Shown here: one piece after another, positions 48,545-59,265 of the stretch | How positions within the stretch are numbered: the first letter of the stretch is position 1 | Layout: every line of letters starts with the position of its first letter | NCBI GenBank assembly: GCA_003225495.1 | Contig: QIAJ01000169.1 | Location: 24,826-88,825 of the forward strand | Source of the DNA: Acidobacteriota bacterium | GTDB lineage: Bacteria; Acidobacteriota; Terriglobia; Terriglobales; Acidobacteriaceae | Direction: 5' to 3' | DNA length: 64,000 nucleotides | Notes under the pieces: generated by a model | Databases searched by the model: none | What the model saw: only the letters and a program-made list of their open reading frames with translations | What the model was told of the DNA's origin: nothing | Made by a program: the position numbers and the translations under genes

Positions 48545-49495
48545 CTAGTCTCCGGCCGCTTCGACGACAGGCAGTTCTGCCGCCGCCGTGCGCTGTTTAA
48601 CCTTCGCGCTGGTCACAAGGACGACCGAGGCCACGACCACTGCCGTGCCAAGCACGATGAAGTGATCAATCCGTTCGTGAAGAACTAGCCATCCGAGAAA
48701 GACCGCGACCACCGGATTTACATAAGCATAGGTTGCGACTTTCGAAGTCGGGACATGTTGTAGCAGCCAGATGTAGGCGGTGTATCCAATCCAGGAGCCG
48801 CAGACGACAAGGTAGAGCATCGCGCCAATTCCGCGTGCAGTCCACTGAACGCCAGAGACTCTCTCGAACAGCAGGGCAAAAAGGAGGTTGGCGAGTCCGG
48901 CAAAGACCACCTGCCACGCGGTGGCGCTGAACGGATCGGCGTTTTGCCACTTTTTCGAGAGTACTGATCCGAGCGCCCACGTGAAGGATCCGCCGAGAAG
49001 TGCGATCGACCACCACAGTTCTCGTCGTCCAATTGATGCGGGAGTTGTCAATTCAGGCCAGATGAGGACGACAATACCCAAGATGCCCAGCAGCAGGCCG
49101 ATTTTTCCGCGTCGCGAGATGTGATGGTCACCGAGAATTAGACTGTCCAGCACGAGAAACCACAGGGGCGTGATCGCGATGAGAAGTGCGGAGAGCCCGG
49201 TGGGGACGATTCGCTCGGCATAGGAAAGCGTGAGATTGCCTCCCATCAGGAGCAGGATGCCTACAACCGCCATGTGAAAAAGATCGCGAGGCGAATGGCG
49301 GATGCGGCGTCCAGTAAGCGCGCACCAGGCGAGCATGACAACGCCGGCGATCGTGAAGCGGGTGGCGCACATCAAAGCGGGAGGAATGTGTTCTACTGCA
49401 ATGCCGATGGCAAGATAGGTTGATCCCCAGAAGACATAGACCAAGCCAAAGGCAACAATGACCTTCCACCGACCTGGAGACGTGGCGCTGGGCAT
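48545..49495 (-). CDS. EamA/DMT-family transporter
   Basis: GLVYVFWGSTYLAIGIAVEHIPPALMCATRFTIAG; ten-TM hydrophobic pattern. Confidence 0.9.
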   Translation of the reverse strand: MPSATSPGRWKVIVAFGLVYVFWGSTYLAIGIAVEHIPPALMCATRFTIAGVVMLAWCALTGRRIRHSPRDLFHMAVVGILLLMGGNLTLSYAERIVPTGLSALLIAITPLWFLVLDSLILGDHHISRRGKIGLLLGILGIVVLIWPELTTPASIGRRELWWSIALLGGSFTWALGSVLSKKWQNADPFSATAWQVVFAGLANLLFALLFERVSGVQWTARGIGAMLYLVVCGSWIGYTAYIWLLQHVPTSKVATYAYVNPVVAVFLGWLVLHERIDHFIVLGTAVVVASVVLVTSAKVKQRTAAAELPVVEAAGD

Positions 49496-49616
49496 GAGAG
49501 TGGGGAAGAATCAGAATATCAGAGCAGTGCGGCCACGATGAGCCTGCACACGATTTTGCCTGCCCATTACATTTTCAATTTGTAGAGTGTTTGCTGGCTC
49601 CGTGGCGAGTTGCCAT

Positions 49617-50924
49617 TTACTGTGGCGCCCCCGCACCATTCAGCAGATTCCGCAGCACGGCAACCTCCGCCTTGATTCCCGCTCTCAGTGCGGGATCCAC
49701 GTCCGGCGCAAAGAAGGGCGAGTGATTGGAAGGCAGCACGCCCTCAGCGCCTTTGGCTTCCGCAAATTTCTGCGGATCGGCGCCGCCCAGGCTGAAGTAG
49801 AGTGACGGAACACCTGCTTGAATGAAATACGAGTAGTCCTCGGAAGGCGCGATCGGAGAAGTGGCGATCACGTTTTCTTTGCCGAGGGCAGCTTCAAGCG
49901 GCGCCCGGAGACGCTGCGCAAGAGCAGGATCGTTGTAGACGGAATCGGTACTCTCATAGTGCTCGATGAGCGGTTCTTTGGTGGCTCCGGCGGCGAGAGC
50001 CTCGCCTTTGGTGATGCGAGTGATCGCAGCCAGCGCTTGTTTGCGAACGTCAGCGTTGTAAGATCGCACGGTCAGGCCAAGCTCTGCCTGATCGGGGATG
50101 ATGTTATTTTTCGTGCCCGAGCGAATGTATCCAACTGTCACTACGACCATTTCTCCGGGCTTCACTTCACGCGATGCGATGGTCTGCAATGCAAGAATTG
50201 TTCTGGCAGCAATTACGATGGGATCAATTGTCGTGTGAGGCTGAGAGCCGTGGCCGCCCTTGCCATAGATTGTGATCCGTATGGAATCCGAATTCGTGTT
50301 GTAGACACCCGGCGTAATCCCGACCTGTCCGGCTGGAAGGTTGTTCCCCACATGCAGTGCGATGCCGACGGAGGGTTTCGTGAAACGCGTGAACAAGCCT
50401 TCGGCAATCATCCGCTCGGCACCTCCCACGGTTTCCTCGGCGGGCTGGCCGATCAGCATCAGAGTGCCGTGCCAGCTCTCCTTGCTGTGCGCCATAATGG
50501 CGGCCGTTCCCAGCAGAACTGCCATGTGCAGGTCGTGCCCGCAGGCATGCATGACGGGCACGTCGCGTCCAGAGTCGTCCTTGGCATGAACTTTGCTCGC
50601 GTAGGACAGGCCGGTCTTTTCTTCAACTGGAAGGGCGTCCAGTTCTGTGCGCAGCATGACGGTTGGTCCAGCACCATTCTTCATGATCGCGACCACTCCA
50701 GTGCCGCCAACTTTCTCTGTGACCTCATAGCCTAGTTCGCGCAGACGTGTCGCCAGTTTTGAGGCGGTCTGAGTCTCATGCGCCGACAGCTCGGGGTTCT
50801 GATGCAGATCGACATACATCTCGCGGGCCGCGGGATATACCGCCTCGACTTCTTTAGGAGTGGCGACGGTCTGCGCGCAGGCGGAAATCGCCAGGAAGAA
50901 AGGGACGAAGAGTTGTACTTTCAT
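49617..50924 (-). CDS. M20-family amidohydrolase (secreted)
   Basis: YVDLHQNPELSAHETQTA, VMHACGHDLHMAVLLGTA, GGAERMIAEGLF; signal peptide at ATG 50924. Confidence 0.92.
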   Translation of the reverse strand: MKVQLFVPFFLAISACAQTVATPKEVEAVYPAAREMYVDLHQNPELSAHETQTASKLATRLRELGYEVTEKVGGTGVVAIMKNGAGPTVMLRTELDALPVEEKTGLSYASKVHAKDDSGRDVPVMHACGHDLHMAVLLGTAAIMAHSKESWHGTLMLIGQPAEETVGGAERMIAEGLFTRFTKPSVGIALHVGNNLPAGQVGITPGVYNTNSDSIRITIYGKGGHGSQPHTTIDPIVIAARTILALQTIASREVKPGEMVVVTVGYIRSGTKNNIIPDQAELGLTVRSYNADVRKQALAAITRITKGEALAAGATKEPLIEHYESTDSVYNDPALAQRLRAPLEAALGKENVIATSPIAPSEDYSYFIQAGVPSLYFSLGGADPQKFAEAKGAEGVLPSNHSPFFAPDVDPALRAGIKAEVAVLRNLLNGAGAPQ

Positions 50925-51102
50925 GGTCAACGCATGATAGCCGTGGAAAGGGAGCACTGCAAACCAGAGCTGCGGCTCGTTGGATACTTACACAGAGCAA
51001 CCTCTCGAAACGGACATTTCGGGCACTCGGTGAAATTTTCTAATTGCAGTTATGATCGATGCCGAGTTTGAGGGGCGCACAAGACGCTTCAGAGGAGAAA
51101 TC

Positions 51103-51879
51103 ATGACCACGGAATTGCGCGGCAAAGTTGCGATTGTGACCGGCGGCACCTCCGGTATCGGGCGTGATGCGGCCGTACTTTTTGCAAAGGCAGGAGTCAA
51201 AGTGGTGGTGGCGGGACGGCGCGAAGTGGAGGGAAGAGAAACCATCGACTTAATCCGTACTGGCGGCGGCGACAGCCTGTTTGTGAAGACCGACGTCTCA
51301 ATAGCCGCTGACGTTCAAGCACTCGTCCGCAAAACGGTAGAAAAGTTTGGCCGCCTGGATCTCGCGTTCAACAATGCCGGGATCGAGGGAGCCCTCATCC
51401 CGATCGCCGAACAGTCCGAGGAGGATTGGGACCGCACCATTGACATCAATCTCAAAGGCACATGGCTTTGCCTGAAGTACGAGATTCAGCAGATGCTCAA
51501 GCAGGGCGGGGGCGGAGCCATCGTCAACATGGCGTCGGTGGCAGGCCTGATTGGTTCCGCTGGTTTCGCAACCTACTGCGCGAGCAAGCACGGCGTGATG
51601 GGATTAACCAAGTCCGCCGCGCTCGAAACCGCTCGCAGCGGCATTCGGGTGAACGTCGTGTGTCCCGCAGTGATCGAGACGCCAATGGGTGAACGCATTT
51701 TCGGCGGGCCGGAGATCAAGCCGTACGCAATTGGGCTTCATCCCATCGGCCGTTTTGGCACCCCCACGGAAGTCGCGGAAGCGGTCGTGTGGATGTGCTC
51801 AGACCGCGCTTCGTTTATGACCGGCCAATCCCTGGTTCTTGATGGCGGTTTCCTGGCTGGGCCCAATCCTCCAGCCTAA
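51103..51879 (+). CDS. SDR-family oxidoreductase
   Basis: VAIVTGGTSGIGRDAA, NNAG, YCASKHGVMG, SLVLDGGF. Confidence 0.95.
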   Translation: MTTELRGKVAIVTGGTSGIGRDAAVLFAKAGVKVVVAGRREVEGRETIDLIRTGGGDSLFVKTDVSIAADVQALVRKTVEKFGRLDLAFNNAGIEGALIPIAEQSEEDWDRTIDINLKGTWLCLKYEIQQMLKQGGGGAIVNMASVAGLIGSAGFATYCASKHGVMGLTKSAALETARSGIRVNVVCPAVIETPMGERIFGGPEIKPYAIGLHPIGRFGTPTEVAEAVVWMCSDRASFMTGQSLVLDGGFLAGPNPPA

Positions 51880-51904
51880 GTTCGGAATTAAGTGGTTGGT
51901 CGGA

Positions 51905-54670
51905 CTATGGTCCGTGCGTCCCCATTTCGGACTGGTGACGGGCGCTACGGGCGTCGGGATGATTCGCGCCGAGGGTACTTTGCAAATGTTGGGCGGCGGA
52001 ACGGAAGGCGGCGTTTGCCTCATCAAGTTTGCCTTGCGATCGCAGGGCGCGAGCAAGAGCCAGGTACGCGCTACCCTGTGTGCTTGAGAAGGTCCCAGGA
52101 GTGATTCCTACTTGCGAGAGACTAAGAGCCCGTGAAGCGTCGGCTTCCGCTTGATCTGGGTGCGAGGCAGCAAGCTCAACATTGGATCGGTTGATGAGAA
52201 GAGTCGGCAGGTAGTAGCTTCCTTCTCCTCCCGCTTTGATCGCGGCTTCGTCGATGGCCACTGCACGATCCGCCAGCTTCATCGCGGTCGGAATATCGCC
52301 TCTCACCAATGCGTTCTGTGCCTTCGCCGATGCAAGCGTTGCAAATGCATAATGGCCCGGAGGAAGGCTTTTTTGCAGCCTCGGTTCCACTTCATCCAGC
52401 ATAGCGGCAGCTCGAACTGGGTCGCGGCGGGCAGTGTAGATGCGGGCGCGCTCGAGTAGCGATTGATTGATGACCAGTTGGTGGCCAACCCGTTGCGCCT
52501 TGGCATACGCGCGTCCGGCGTAATCTTCCGCTTCTGTAGTTCGGGCGAGCTCTCTTAGAGTTTTGGCATAGTTGTTGAGGACCATCGGGGAAACGGTATC
52601 TTCCGACTCGCCGGCGCGGCTGATGTCAATCGCTCGGCGATACATCTTTTCAGCTTCGAAGGGACGGCCGAGCTGGTCGAGCTCGATGGCCCAATTGTTG
52701 AACAATGTGACGGCAGTTTGCGTGTCGTCCCGCCCGAGCGACGACAACAACGTGCCCGCCCGCTCGAAAGCGGCCACCGCTTCTGCGTCGTTGCCGGCCG
52801 CGTTGTACGCCATGGCAAGGTCAGTCCAGCGGTGCAACTCCAACGCTTCGGAGTCAAACGGCGATTGCTGAAGCACAGTCTGGGCATCCCGCGCTCTTTT
52901 GATTCCTTCGGCGATGTCTCCGCGTTGCTGGGCGATTTCACTGCCGTTGTGAAGGCAATCGACGCGCTCGAGTGAGAACTGGGGGCCAATGGGCAGTTCG
53001 CGGAGCCCCTCTGCGTATAGCATCTCGGCCCGCGATAGTTCCTCGTCGCGAGCTAGCTGAGCGGCCAGTGTGCAGGAGGCGGCAGCGCGAATGGATGGAT
53101 CCGTCAAGCTGCGGGAAAGCTTGTAGGCCTTTTCGAGAGTGCGGCGCGCGCTGCTGCCTTCGTCCTGCTCCATATACTGACGGCCGATAGAAATTAACAG
53201 CGTGACGCGATTGGGATCATCGGCTGCATGCTGGCGCTCGATGGCGTGCTCGGCGCGCCTGAGAAGTTCGTTTACCGTGAAGGGTTTGCCCGAGGGCGCA
53301 GCGTCAGAGAGCAGAAATTGGTGGAAGTCGTTGAGAGCCTCGCCGCGACCAACCTGACGCAGCGCGAAATCACGTTGAGCACGCGCTGTTCTGGCCTGCA
53401 TCACCGTGCCCGCGACTCCGCCTGCCGTCGCGGCGACTGCAAGAGTGACGAGCGCGACGGCTGCACGATTCCGGCGCATGAACTTCGCCGCACGGTAGGT
53501 GATGGTATCGGGGCGTGCGCTGATCGTCTCGCTTCTCAGGAAGTGGCGGAGGTCATGTGCCAGGGCAGTTACCGACTGGTAGCGCTCACTGGGGTCTTTC
53601 TTCAGCGCTTTCGCGAGAATGGTATCGAGATCGCCACGCAGGAATCTTCGGAGTCTGTCCGGAGTCGTGGATCGGTTCACGGCGTTGGTCGCGGTGATAT
53701 CGGCATTCGCGCGCGAGATGACAACCACTTCTGACGGACGCGCCGGTTCGGTATCGACGACGGCCTTTACGAGGTCGGCGGGTGTATGCGGACCGGCGCC
53801 GGCTGGATGTTGCCCGGTCAGCAGTCCATAAAGCAGTACGCCCAAGGCGTAGACATCCGTGGCCGTTGTTACCGCTTCGCCTTTGAGTTGTTCTGGAGCC
53901 GCGTATTCGGGCGTCAATAACCGGCCACCTTCGATTGTCAGTTGCCCTGCCTCCCCCTGCTGGCCCTCGCCTTCGAGCAGTTTCGCAATGCCAAAATCGA
54001 GCAGCTTGGCCTGGCCATCATTTCCAACCAGCACATTCGAAGGCTTGAGATCACGGTGGACGATCAGGTTGGCATGCGCCTGCGCGACTGCACCCAGCAC
54101 GGAAAGAAACATCCGGATGCGCGCCTCGACTCCAAGCCTATGATGATCGCAGTAACGATCGATGTGCTCCCCTTCGATGTATTCGAGAACGATAAAGGGC
54201 TGTCCAACCTGCGACACGCCGGCATCTATGAGATGCGCAATGTTCGGGTGCGTCACGCGGCCGAGGATCTTGCCTTCGCGCCTGAACCGTTCCTCGCCGC
54301 TCTTCCCGATGAGGGCGATATTCAGAAACTTCACCGCCACGCGCCGTTCAAATCTGCCGTCGTTTCGCTTCGCAAGCCAGACGCTGCCCATGCCGCCCTG
54401 GCCGATTTGCGAGACCAACGTGTATACACCAAGCGATTGTCCGGCAAGTCCAGAGCTGTTGGTTAATCCGACGGGATGCCGCTCAAGAAAGCCTTTTTCG
54501 GACAGCGCACGGTGTTCATGAAGCAGGGACGCGAGCTCGTCTGCAAGATCCGGATTCTGAGCTCGCATGGCGAAGAGCCATGCCGAGCGCTCCTCATCCG
54601 TCATTCCAAGCGCTTCCTCGAGATATTGACTGAGGGCCTGCCATTGATTGGGACTGAGTATGGGCATCAA
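51905..54670 (-). CDS. Ser/Thr protein kinase with C-terminal tetratricopeptide-like region
   Basis: QIGQGGMGSVWLAKR, HRDLKPSNVLVG, DFGIAKLL; TM segment; helical repeats. Confidence 0.93.
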   Translation of the reverse strand: MMPILSPNQWQALSQYLEEALGMTDEERSAWLFAMRAQNPDLADELASLLHEHRALSEKGFLERHPVGLTNSSGLAGQSLGVYTLVSQIGQGGMGSVWLAKRNDGRFERRVAVKFLNIALIGKSGEERFRREGKILGRVTHPNIAHLIDAGVSQVGQPFIVLEYIEGEHIDRYCDHHRLGVEARIRMFLSVLGAVAQAHANLIVHRDLKPSNVLVGNDGQAKLLDFGIAKLLEGEGQQGEAGQLTIEGGRLLTPEYAAPEQLKGEAVTTATDVYALGVLLYGLLTGQHPAGAGPHTPADLVKAVVDTEPARPSEVVVISRANADITATNAVNRSTTPDRLRRFLRGDLDTILAKALKKDPSERYQSVTALAHDLRHFLRSETISARPDTITYRAAKFMRRNRAAVALVTLAVAATAGGVAGTVMQARTARAQRDFALRQVGRGEALNDFHQFLLSDAAPSGKPFTVNELLRRAEHAIERQHAADDPNRVTLLISIGRQYMEQDEGSSARRTLEKAYKLSRSLTDPSIRAAASCTLAAQLARDEELSRAEMLYAEGLRELPIGPQFSLERVDCLHNGSEIAQQRGDIAEGIKRARDAQTVLQQSPFDSEALELHRWTDLAMAYNAAGNDAEAVAAFERAGTLLSSLGRDDTQTAVTLFNNWAIELDQLGRPFEAEKMYRRAIDISRAGESEDTVSPMVLNNYAKTLRELARTTEAEDYAGRAYAKAQRVGHQLVINQSLLERARIYTARRDPVRAAAMLDEVEPRLQKSLPPGHYAFATLASAKAQNALVRGDIPTAMKLADRAVAIDEAAIKAGGEGSYYLPTLLINRSNVELAASHPDQAEADASRALSLSQVGITPGTFSSTQGSAYLALARALRSQGKLDEANAAFRSAAQHLQSTLGANHPDARSARHQSEMGTHGP

Positions 54671-54675
54671 TCCCC

Positions 54676-55242
54676 TTAGACGGGAAGATCCGCGCTAATG
54701 TTCCGGTGAAGATAGATGCGAGCTTTCTCCCATCTTCTTTGGACAGTACGCTCCGAGACCTTTTGCAGGGCGGCAATTTCCGCGAAGGAAAATCCGCAGA
54801 AGAATTTCAGGTCGACCAGTTCCGCGAGTTCGGGTTCAACCTCTGCGAGTTCATCGAGAGCATCGCTGATTGTAGAGAGCTCTTTTGCATCGGCTGGACT
54901 GGCGACATCGTCATTTTCTAGCGACATAATTTCAAAATCGCCACCCCGTTTGACCGCGCTGCGGCTGCGGGCATGATCGATGATGAGTCCGCGCATAACG
55001 CGGGCGGCATATCCCATAAAGCGCGCCTCATCGGGAAAGGAATAGCCATCACGCCCGGAGATGTCGAGATAGGCTTCGTGCAAGAGCGTGGTAACGCTCA
55101 GGCTTCTGGGAAAAGAATGCCGCGCCAGTTCCCGCTTGGCGAGTCGGTGCAACTCACAGTACAAAGTCCCGAACAGCACATCCGCGGATGAACTATAGCC
55201 GCTCTCTGCGGCCCCCATGATTGAGGCAAATGTCGATCCCAT
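54676..55242 (-). CDS. ECF-subfamily RNA polymerase sigma factor-like protein
   Basis: LAKRELARHSFPRSLSVTTLLHEAYLDI...VDLKFFCGFSFAEIAALQKVSERTVQRRWEKARIYL; AGGAGGAG RBS before ATG 55242. Confidence 0.9.
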   Translation of the reverse strand: MGSTFASIMGAAESGYSSSADVLFGTLYCELHRLAKRELARHSFPRSLSVTTLLHEAYLDISGRDGYSFPDEARFMGYAARVMRGLIIDHARSRSAVKRGGDFEIMSLENDDVASPADAKELSTISDALDELAEVEPELAELVDLKFFCGFSFAEIAALQKVSERTVQRRWEKARIYLHRNISADLPV

Positions 55243-55635
55243 GCAGTCTCCTCCTAAATCAAGAAGCTCCCGAGCCGCCTGACGCGTCACGGGAAAAGGA
55301 AAATGAGCTATCGGGGACGAAGCTGTGAAATTTCGTGGGTACCGACCCACTCGATTCCCGAAGCTGATCAGAGCAACAAACTCTGCAGTTTTGGAACTTC
55401 TGAATTACTGTTATCCGGGGAAATGGACGAACACAAGCATAGCGGCGGACTAAAAATGATTTGTCACGACTCTGTCACGAACGCGTCAAATGTTAATTAC
55501 TTAACAATACAAAATGTTTCGGGGCGCTGTGGTGCGCGGCAGCGTATTCTGTGCCGTCGAGACTCAACGCCGGAAGCTACGAGCAAAGGCTTTGACGTTT
55601 TTAATAAGCTAAATCAACTTGGCGGCGGAACGGCC

Positions 55636-57054
55636 CTACGCGACGCTTTCTCCGAATCCGATCGCTGCCAGAACTTTGTTTGCCGCCTCTTTTCCCGATC
55701 GCACGCAGTCGGGGACGCCAATGCCGCTGAAGGCGTTGCCCGCCAAGGCTAGTCCAGGGAGATTCTTTCGGAGCGCTTCGATGCGCTGCACGCGCTCCAG
55801 ATGACCGACGCCGTACTGCGCCATCGCGCCTTTCCATTTGTAAACGCGAACGAAAAGGGGCTCGGCTTCGACGCCGAGGATTTGTTTCAATTCGTCACGG
55901 ACAATCCCGATGATTTCGGGGTTGCTGCTGTGCAGAACATGTTCATCGCGGGAACCTCCTAGAAAGCACCGAATAAGCGCGCGGTTGTCGGGAGCACGAT
56001 GGGGAAACTTGTTGTGTGCGAATGTCGCAGCCAGCATCCGACGGCCTTCGCTGCGCGGCACCAGGAAGCCGAAGCCGGGTGGCAGAGACCGTCGAACTCT
56101 TTCGTCGTACGCTAACGTGATCGTAACGGATGAGCTGTAGCGAATGTCCCCGAGTTCGCGAGAGAGATTTTCATCGCCCACATGCAGCAGAACTGAAGCC
56201 GCCGGGGCGGGCGTGGCGACGATCAGTCCATCGAACTGGTCACTCTGATATCCGGCGGAGACTGTCCAGCCACCGTCCTGAGGAATTAGCGACTGTACAG
56301 GCGTCGACGGACGCAAGAAGTTTGCATCGAGACGCGAAAGTAGAGCGTCCACCATCTGTTGCATGCCCTCTTTGAGGGAACTGAACAGAGGCGCCGGCGG
56401 GCCTTTTGCGGCCGTAGACATTTTCTTGCGAGCCGAAAGTATTCCTCGTCCCAGGCTGCCGTGTTTGGTCTCCATATCGGCAAAGCGAGGGAGCACGGCG
56501 CGCACGCTGAGTTGCGACGCTTCTCCGCCATACACACCCGAGAGCAACGGATCCGCCAACAGGTCGACCATCTCCGCGCCATAATGGCGTTCAACCAATT
56601 CCGCAACGGTTTCGTCTGCCTTGCCCTGTTGCGGAGGTTGGAACCACTCTCGCGCCATTCGAAGTTTTGTGCGCATCGAGAACAGCGGGGAGAGCACAGT
56701 CGGCAGGATTTTCGTGGGCACCATGAACATCAGCCCTTCGGGCATTACAACGAGTTTGCCTTTTGTCAGAACGTACGTCTTGCGCTGGCTGTCGTTGGAG
56801 TCGATGAGTTGATCGCCGAGTCCAATCTGGCGGCAAAGTTCCGCTGCCCACGGCTTTTCCGTTAGAAAGGAATCCGGCCCGCCTTCAACCAGGCAGCCTT
56901 CGACGCGCTCCGTGACGAGCACACCCCCCAGCCGCGGATGAGCTTCGTACAGCACGTACTCGATTGGCATTCCCGAGCGCCGCTTCTCTTCGAGCGCAAA
57001 CGCGGCCGAGAGGCCGGAGATTCCGCCGCCGATGATGGCGATCCGTTTAGACAT
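55636..57054 (-). CDS. hemG: Protoporphyrinogen oxidase (HemG/HemY type)
   Basis: KRIAIIGGGISGLSAAFALEEKR; GGVLVTERVEGCLVEGGPDSFLTEKPW; C-terminal GNAFSGIGVPDCVRSGKEAANKV. Confidence 0.93.
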   Translation of the reverse strand: MSKRIAIIGGGISGLSAAFALEEKRRSGMPIEYVLYEAHPRLGGVLVTERVEGCLVEGGPDSFLTEKPWAAELCRQIGLGDQLIDSNDSQRKTYVLTKGKLVVMPEGLMFMVPTKILPTVLSPLFSMRTKLRMAREWFQPPQQGKADETVAELVERHYGAEMVDLLADPLLSGVYGGEASQLSVRAVLPRFADMETKHGSLGRGILSARKKMSTAAKGPPAPLFSSLKEGMQQMVDALLSRLDANFLRPSTPVQSLIPQDGGWTVSAGYQSDQFDGLIVATPAPAASVLLHVGDENLSRELGDIRYSSSVTITLAYDERVRRSLPPGFGFLVPRSEGRRMLAATFAHNKFPHRAPDNRALIRCFLGGSRDEHVLHSSNPEIIGIVRDELKQILGVEAEPLFVRVYKWKGAMAQYGVGHLERVQRIEALRKNLPGLALAGNAFSGIGVPDCVRSGKEAANKVLAAIGFGESVA

Positions 57055-57082
57055 CCAGCAATTGGCAGTTAACAATTAGCGC

Positions 57083-58087
57083 TTAGCAACCGGCCTTTGG
57101 TCTAGCGCTAATGCTAGGTGCTCTCATTCGAGTGCGCACCAATTCAGCTAACGCGGCGGTCAGAATTGGCGATCCGTTCAGCGACTCGGCGCGCCACAAG
57201 CGCATCCCTTCTTTCTCCGCAAACTGTTTGAAGACGATGTCGATGTCATATAGCACTTCGACGTGATCACATAAGAAACCGATCGGCTGCACGAAGACGC
57301 CGCCATGACCCTTCGCTTTTAGATTCAAAATCGTTTCTTCTACGGTGGGTCCGATCCATGGACCGCCCGACACGCCCTGACTCTGAAACGCGAAGACCCA
57401 ATCGTCACCGGACAGGCCTGCTTGCGTCGCGACCAATGCGGCTGTCTCTTTCGACTGCGCTTCATAGGGATCGCCTTCGGTGATGGTTCTCCGGGGAACG
57501 CTGTGCGCTGTAAAAATCACAGGCAGGCGTGATCCATGTTGCGTACATGCTCCCTCGTACCCGGAGCGCAGCTTTTCGGCAAAGGCCTGTGCCAGCAGCG
57601 GTTGATCGTGCCACTCTTCAACAAAGTCCAAGGCAAATGGAAGATTGTCTTCGCCAACTACGGCGCGGCGATAGAGTCCAACACTGGTACGCGAGTTCTG
57701 CGGCGCGAGGCAGATAGCGACAACATGCTCGAATCCTTGCGCAGCGATCGCGTTCACCGTATCGGCAATGAATGGTTTCCAATTTCTCATGCCGGCGAAG
57801 ACCGGCAGTTGCACAGATCGCGATAGTTTGTCTGCCTGCAAGAGAGTCCAGCATGTGAGCGGGGAGAAACCAATCAGCGTGTAGCGATGCCGAATTTCTT
57901 CGATGACTTGCGCCGGTAACAGGCGGCCACCGGTCACATAGCCCAGGTATTCCGGGATCTCGTCTGGCGTGTCGGGCGTGCCGTGAGCAAGCAAAAGCAC
58001 TGCAGTCTTGGAAGAGACGGCCGCGAATGAACTGTCTTGGTTGGCACAATAACAGCGGTTACCAAATCCCAGAGGGCACGCGCTCAT
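57083..58087 (-). CDS. hemH: Ferrochelatase
   Basis: AVLLLAHGTPDTPDEIPEYL, IFTAHSVPRRTITEGDPY, FQSQGVSGGPWIGPTVEE; overlaps hemE stop (ATGA). Confidence 0.93.
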   Translation of the reverse strand: MSACPLGFGNRCYCANQDSSFAAVSSKTAVLLLAHGTPDTPDEIPEYLGYVTGGRLLPAQVIEEIRHRYTLIGFSPLTCWTLLQADKLSRSVQLPVFAGMRNWKPFIADTVNAIAAQGFEHVVAICLAPQNSRTSVGLYRRAVVGEDNLPFALDFVEEWHDQPLLAQAFAEKLRSGYEGACTQHGSRLPVIFTAHSVPRRTITEGDPYEAQSKETAALVATQAGLSGDDWVFAFQSQGVSGGPWIGPTVEETILNLKAKGHGGVFVQPIGFLCDHVEVLYDIDIVFKQFAEKEGMRLWRAESLNGSPILTAALAELVRTRMRAPSISARPKAGC

Positions 58088-59049
58088 TTCTTGAACTCCG
58101 CCGAGTGCTCGCGGACGAAGTCGCAAAGCGCCTTCACGTTGTCGACCGGCGTCTCGGGAAGGATGCCGTGACCAAGATTAAAGATGTGACCCGGACGCCC
58201 CGCCGCGCGACGCAGAATATCTTCCGCGCGAGATTTCAATTCCTCCCAATCCGCAAACAAAAGTACAGGATCGAGATTGCCTTGCACTGCCCCACGGTTT
58301 TTGAGGCTTTGCCAGCCAGTGTCGAGCGGGATGCGCCAATCCAGGCCAATCACCTCCGCACCGGCTTCTTTCATCGAGGGCAGTAGAGTTGCGCTGTCGG
58401 TACCGAAGTAAATAATCGGAACTCCGGTTTTTTGCAACCGCTTCACCAATTGCGTCACGTGAGGCAAAACGTAGCGGCGATAATCTTCCACACTGAGGCA
58501 GCCTACCCAGCTATCGAAAATCTGGATTGTGTCTGCGCCCGCGCGCACCTTCTTCTTCGTGAAGATGTAATTTCGGGAACTGCCGCCTTCGATCATGTAG
58601 CTGGCCAGCGTGAACGGCGCGCCGCAAAATCCGATGATTGGAAGTTTGTCGCCAAAGTGCTTGGAGACGAGTTTGACGGCTTCCGAGACGTATCCGAGAT
58701 CGGCAGCTCGATCGGTGCGGAGGGCAGCGACGTCCTCCGGAGTTCGCACAGGCCTTTCAATTTTCGGACCTTCCCCCGCCGCAAAGTGAAAAGGTAGCCC
58801 CATGACTTCGAGAGGTAAGAGCAGGTCGGCAAAGATGATGGCCGCATCGACTTTCAGGATTTCAGCCGCTTCGATCGTCACCTGCGCCGCGATTTCAGGC
58901 TTCTTGCAGATTTCGATCAGGGAATAGCTTTTTCGGATGGTACGGTACTCAGGCATGTAACGCCCAGCCTGGCGCATGAACCAGACCGGAGTGCGTTCGG
59001 AAGGCTGAGCCTTCGCGGCCCGCACAAAGAGAGAATTGGGGGCGGACAT
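58084..59049 (-). CDS. hemE: Uroporphyrinogen decarboxylase
   Basis: PVWFMRQAGRYMPEYRTIR, GFCGAPFTLASYMIEGG, NLGHGILPETPVDNVKALCDFVRE. Confidence 0.97.
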   Translation of the reverse strand: MSAPNSLFVRAAKAQPSERTPVWFMRQAGRYMPEYRTIRKSYSLIEICKKPEIAAQVTIEAAEILKVDAAIIFADLLLPLEVMGLPFHFAAGEGPKIERPVRTPEDVAALRTDRAADLGYVSEAVKLVSKHFGDKLPIIGFCGAPFTLASYMIEGGSSRNYIFTKKKVRAGADTIQIFDSWVGCLSVEDYRRYVLPHVTQLVKRLQKTGVPIIYFGTDSATLLPSMKEAGAEVIGLDWRIPLDTGWQSLKNRGAVQGNLDPVLLFADWEELKSRAEDILRRAAGRPGHIFNLGHGILPETPVDNVKALCDFVREHSAEFKK

Positions 59050-59265
59050 GAACCATTCCAATTTAGCATTTCCGTCCGGTGCCGGTTGGTACGGAACTGG
59101 GCGCCATGCTCAGCCGCTAGTTCACCAGAAGCAAAAAAATAGGCGGTTCCTAATAGTGGAACCTTTCGACCGCGGGGAAAAGCGACCGCCGATACGGCAT
59201 TCACACCTGTAAAAGTGCGTAAACACGCGTGACAATCCGCCTCGGGACATCTAGCATTAGTTCTG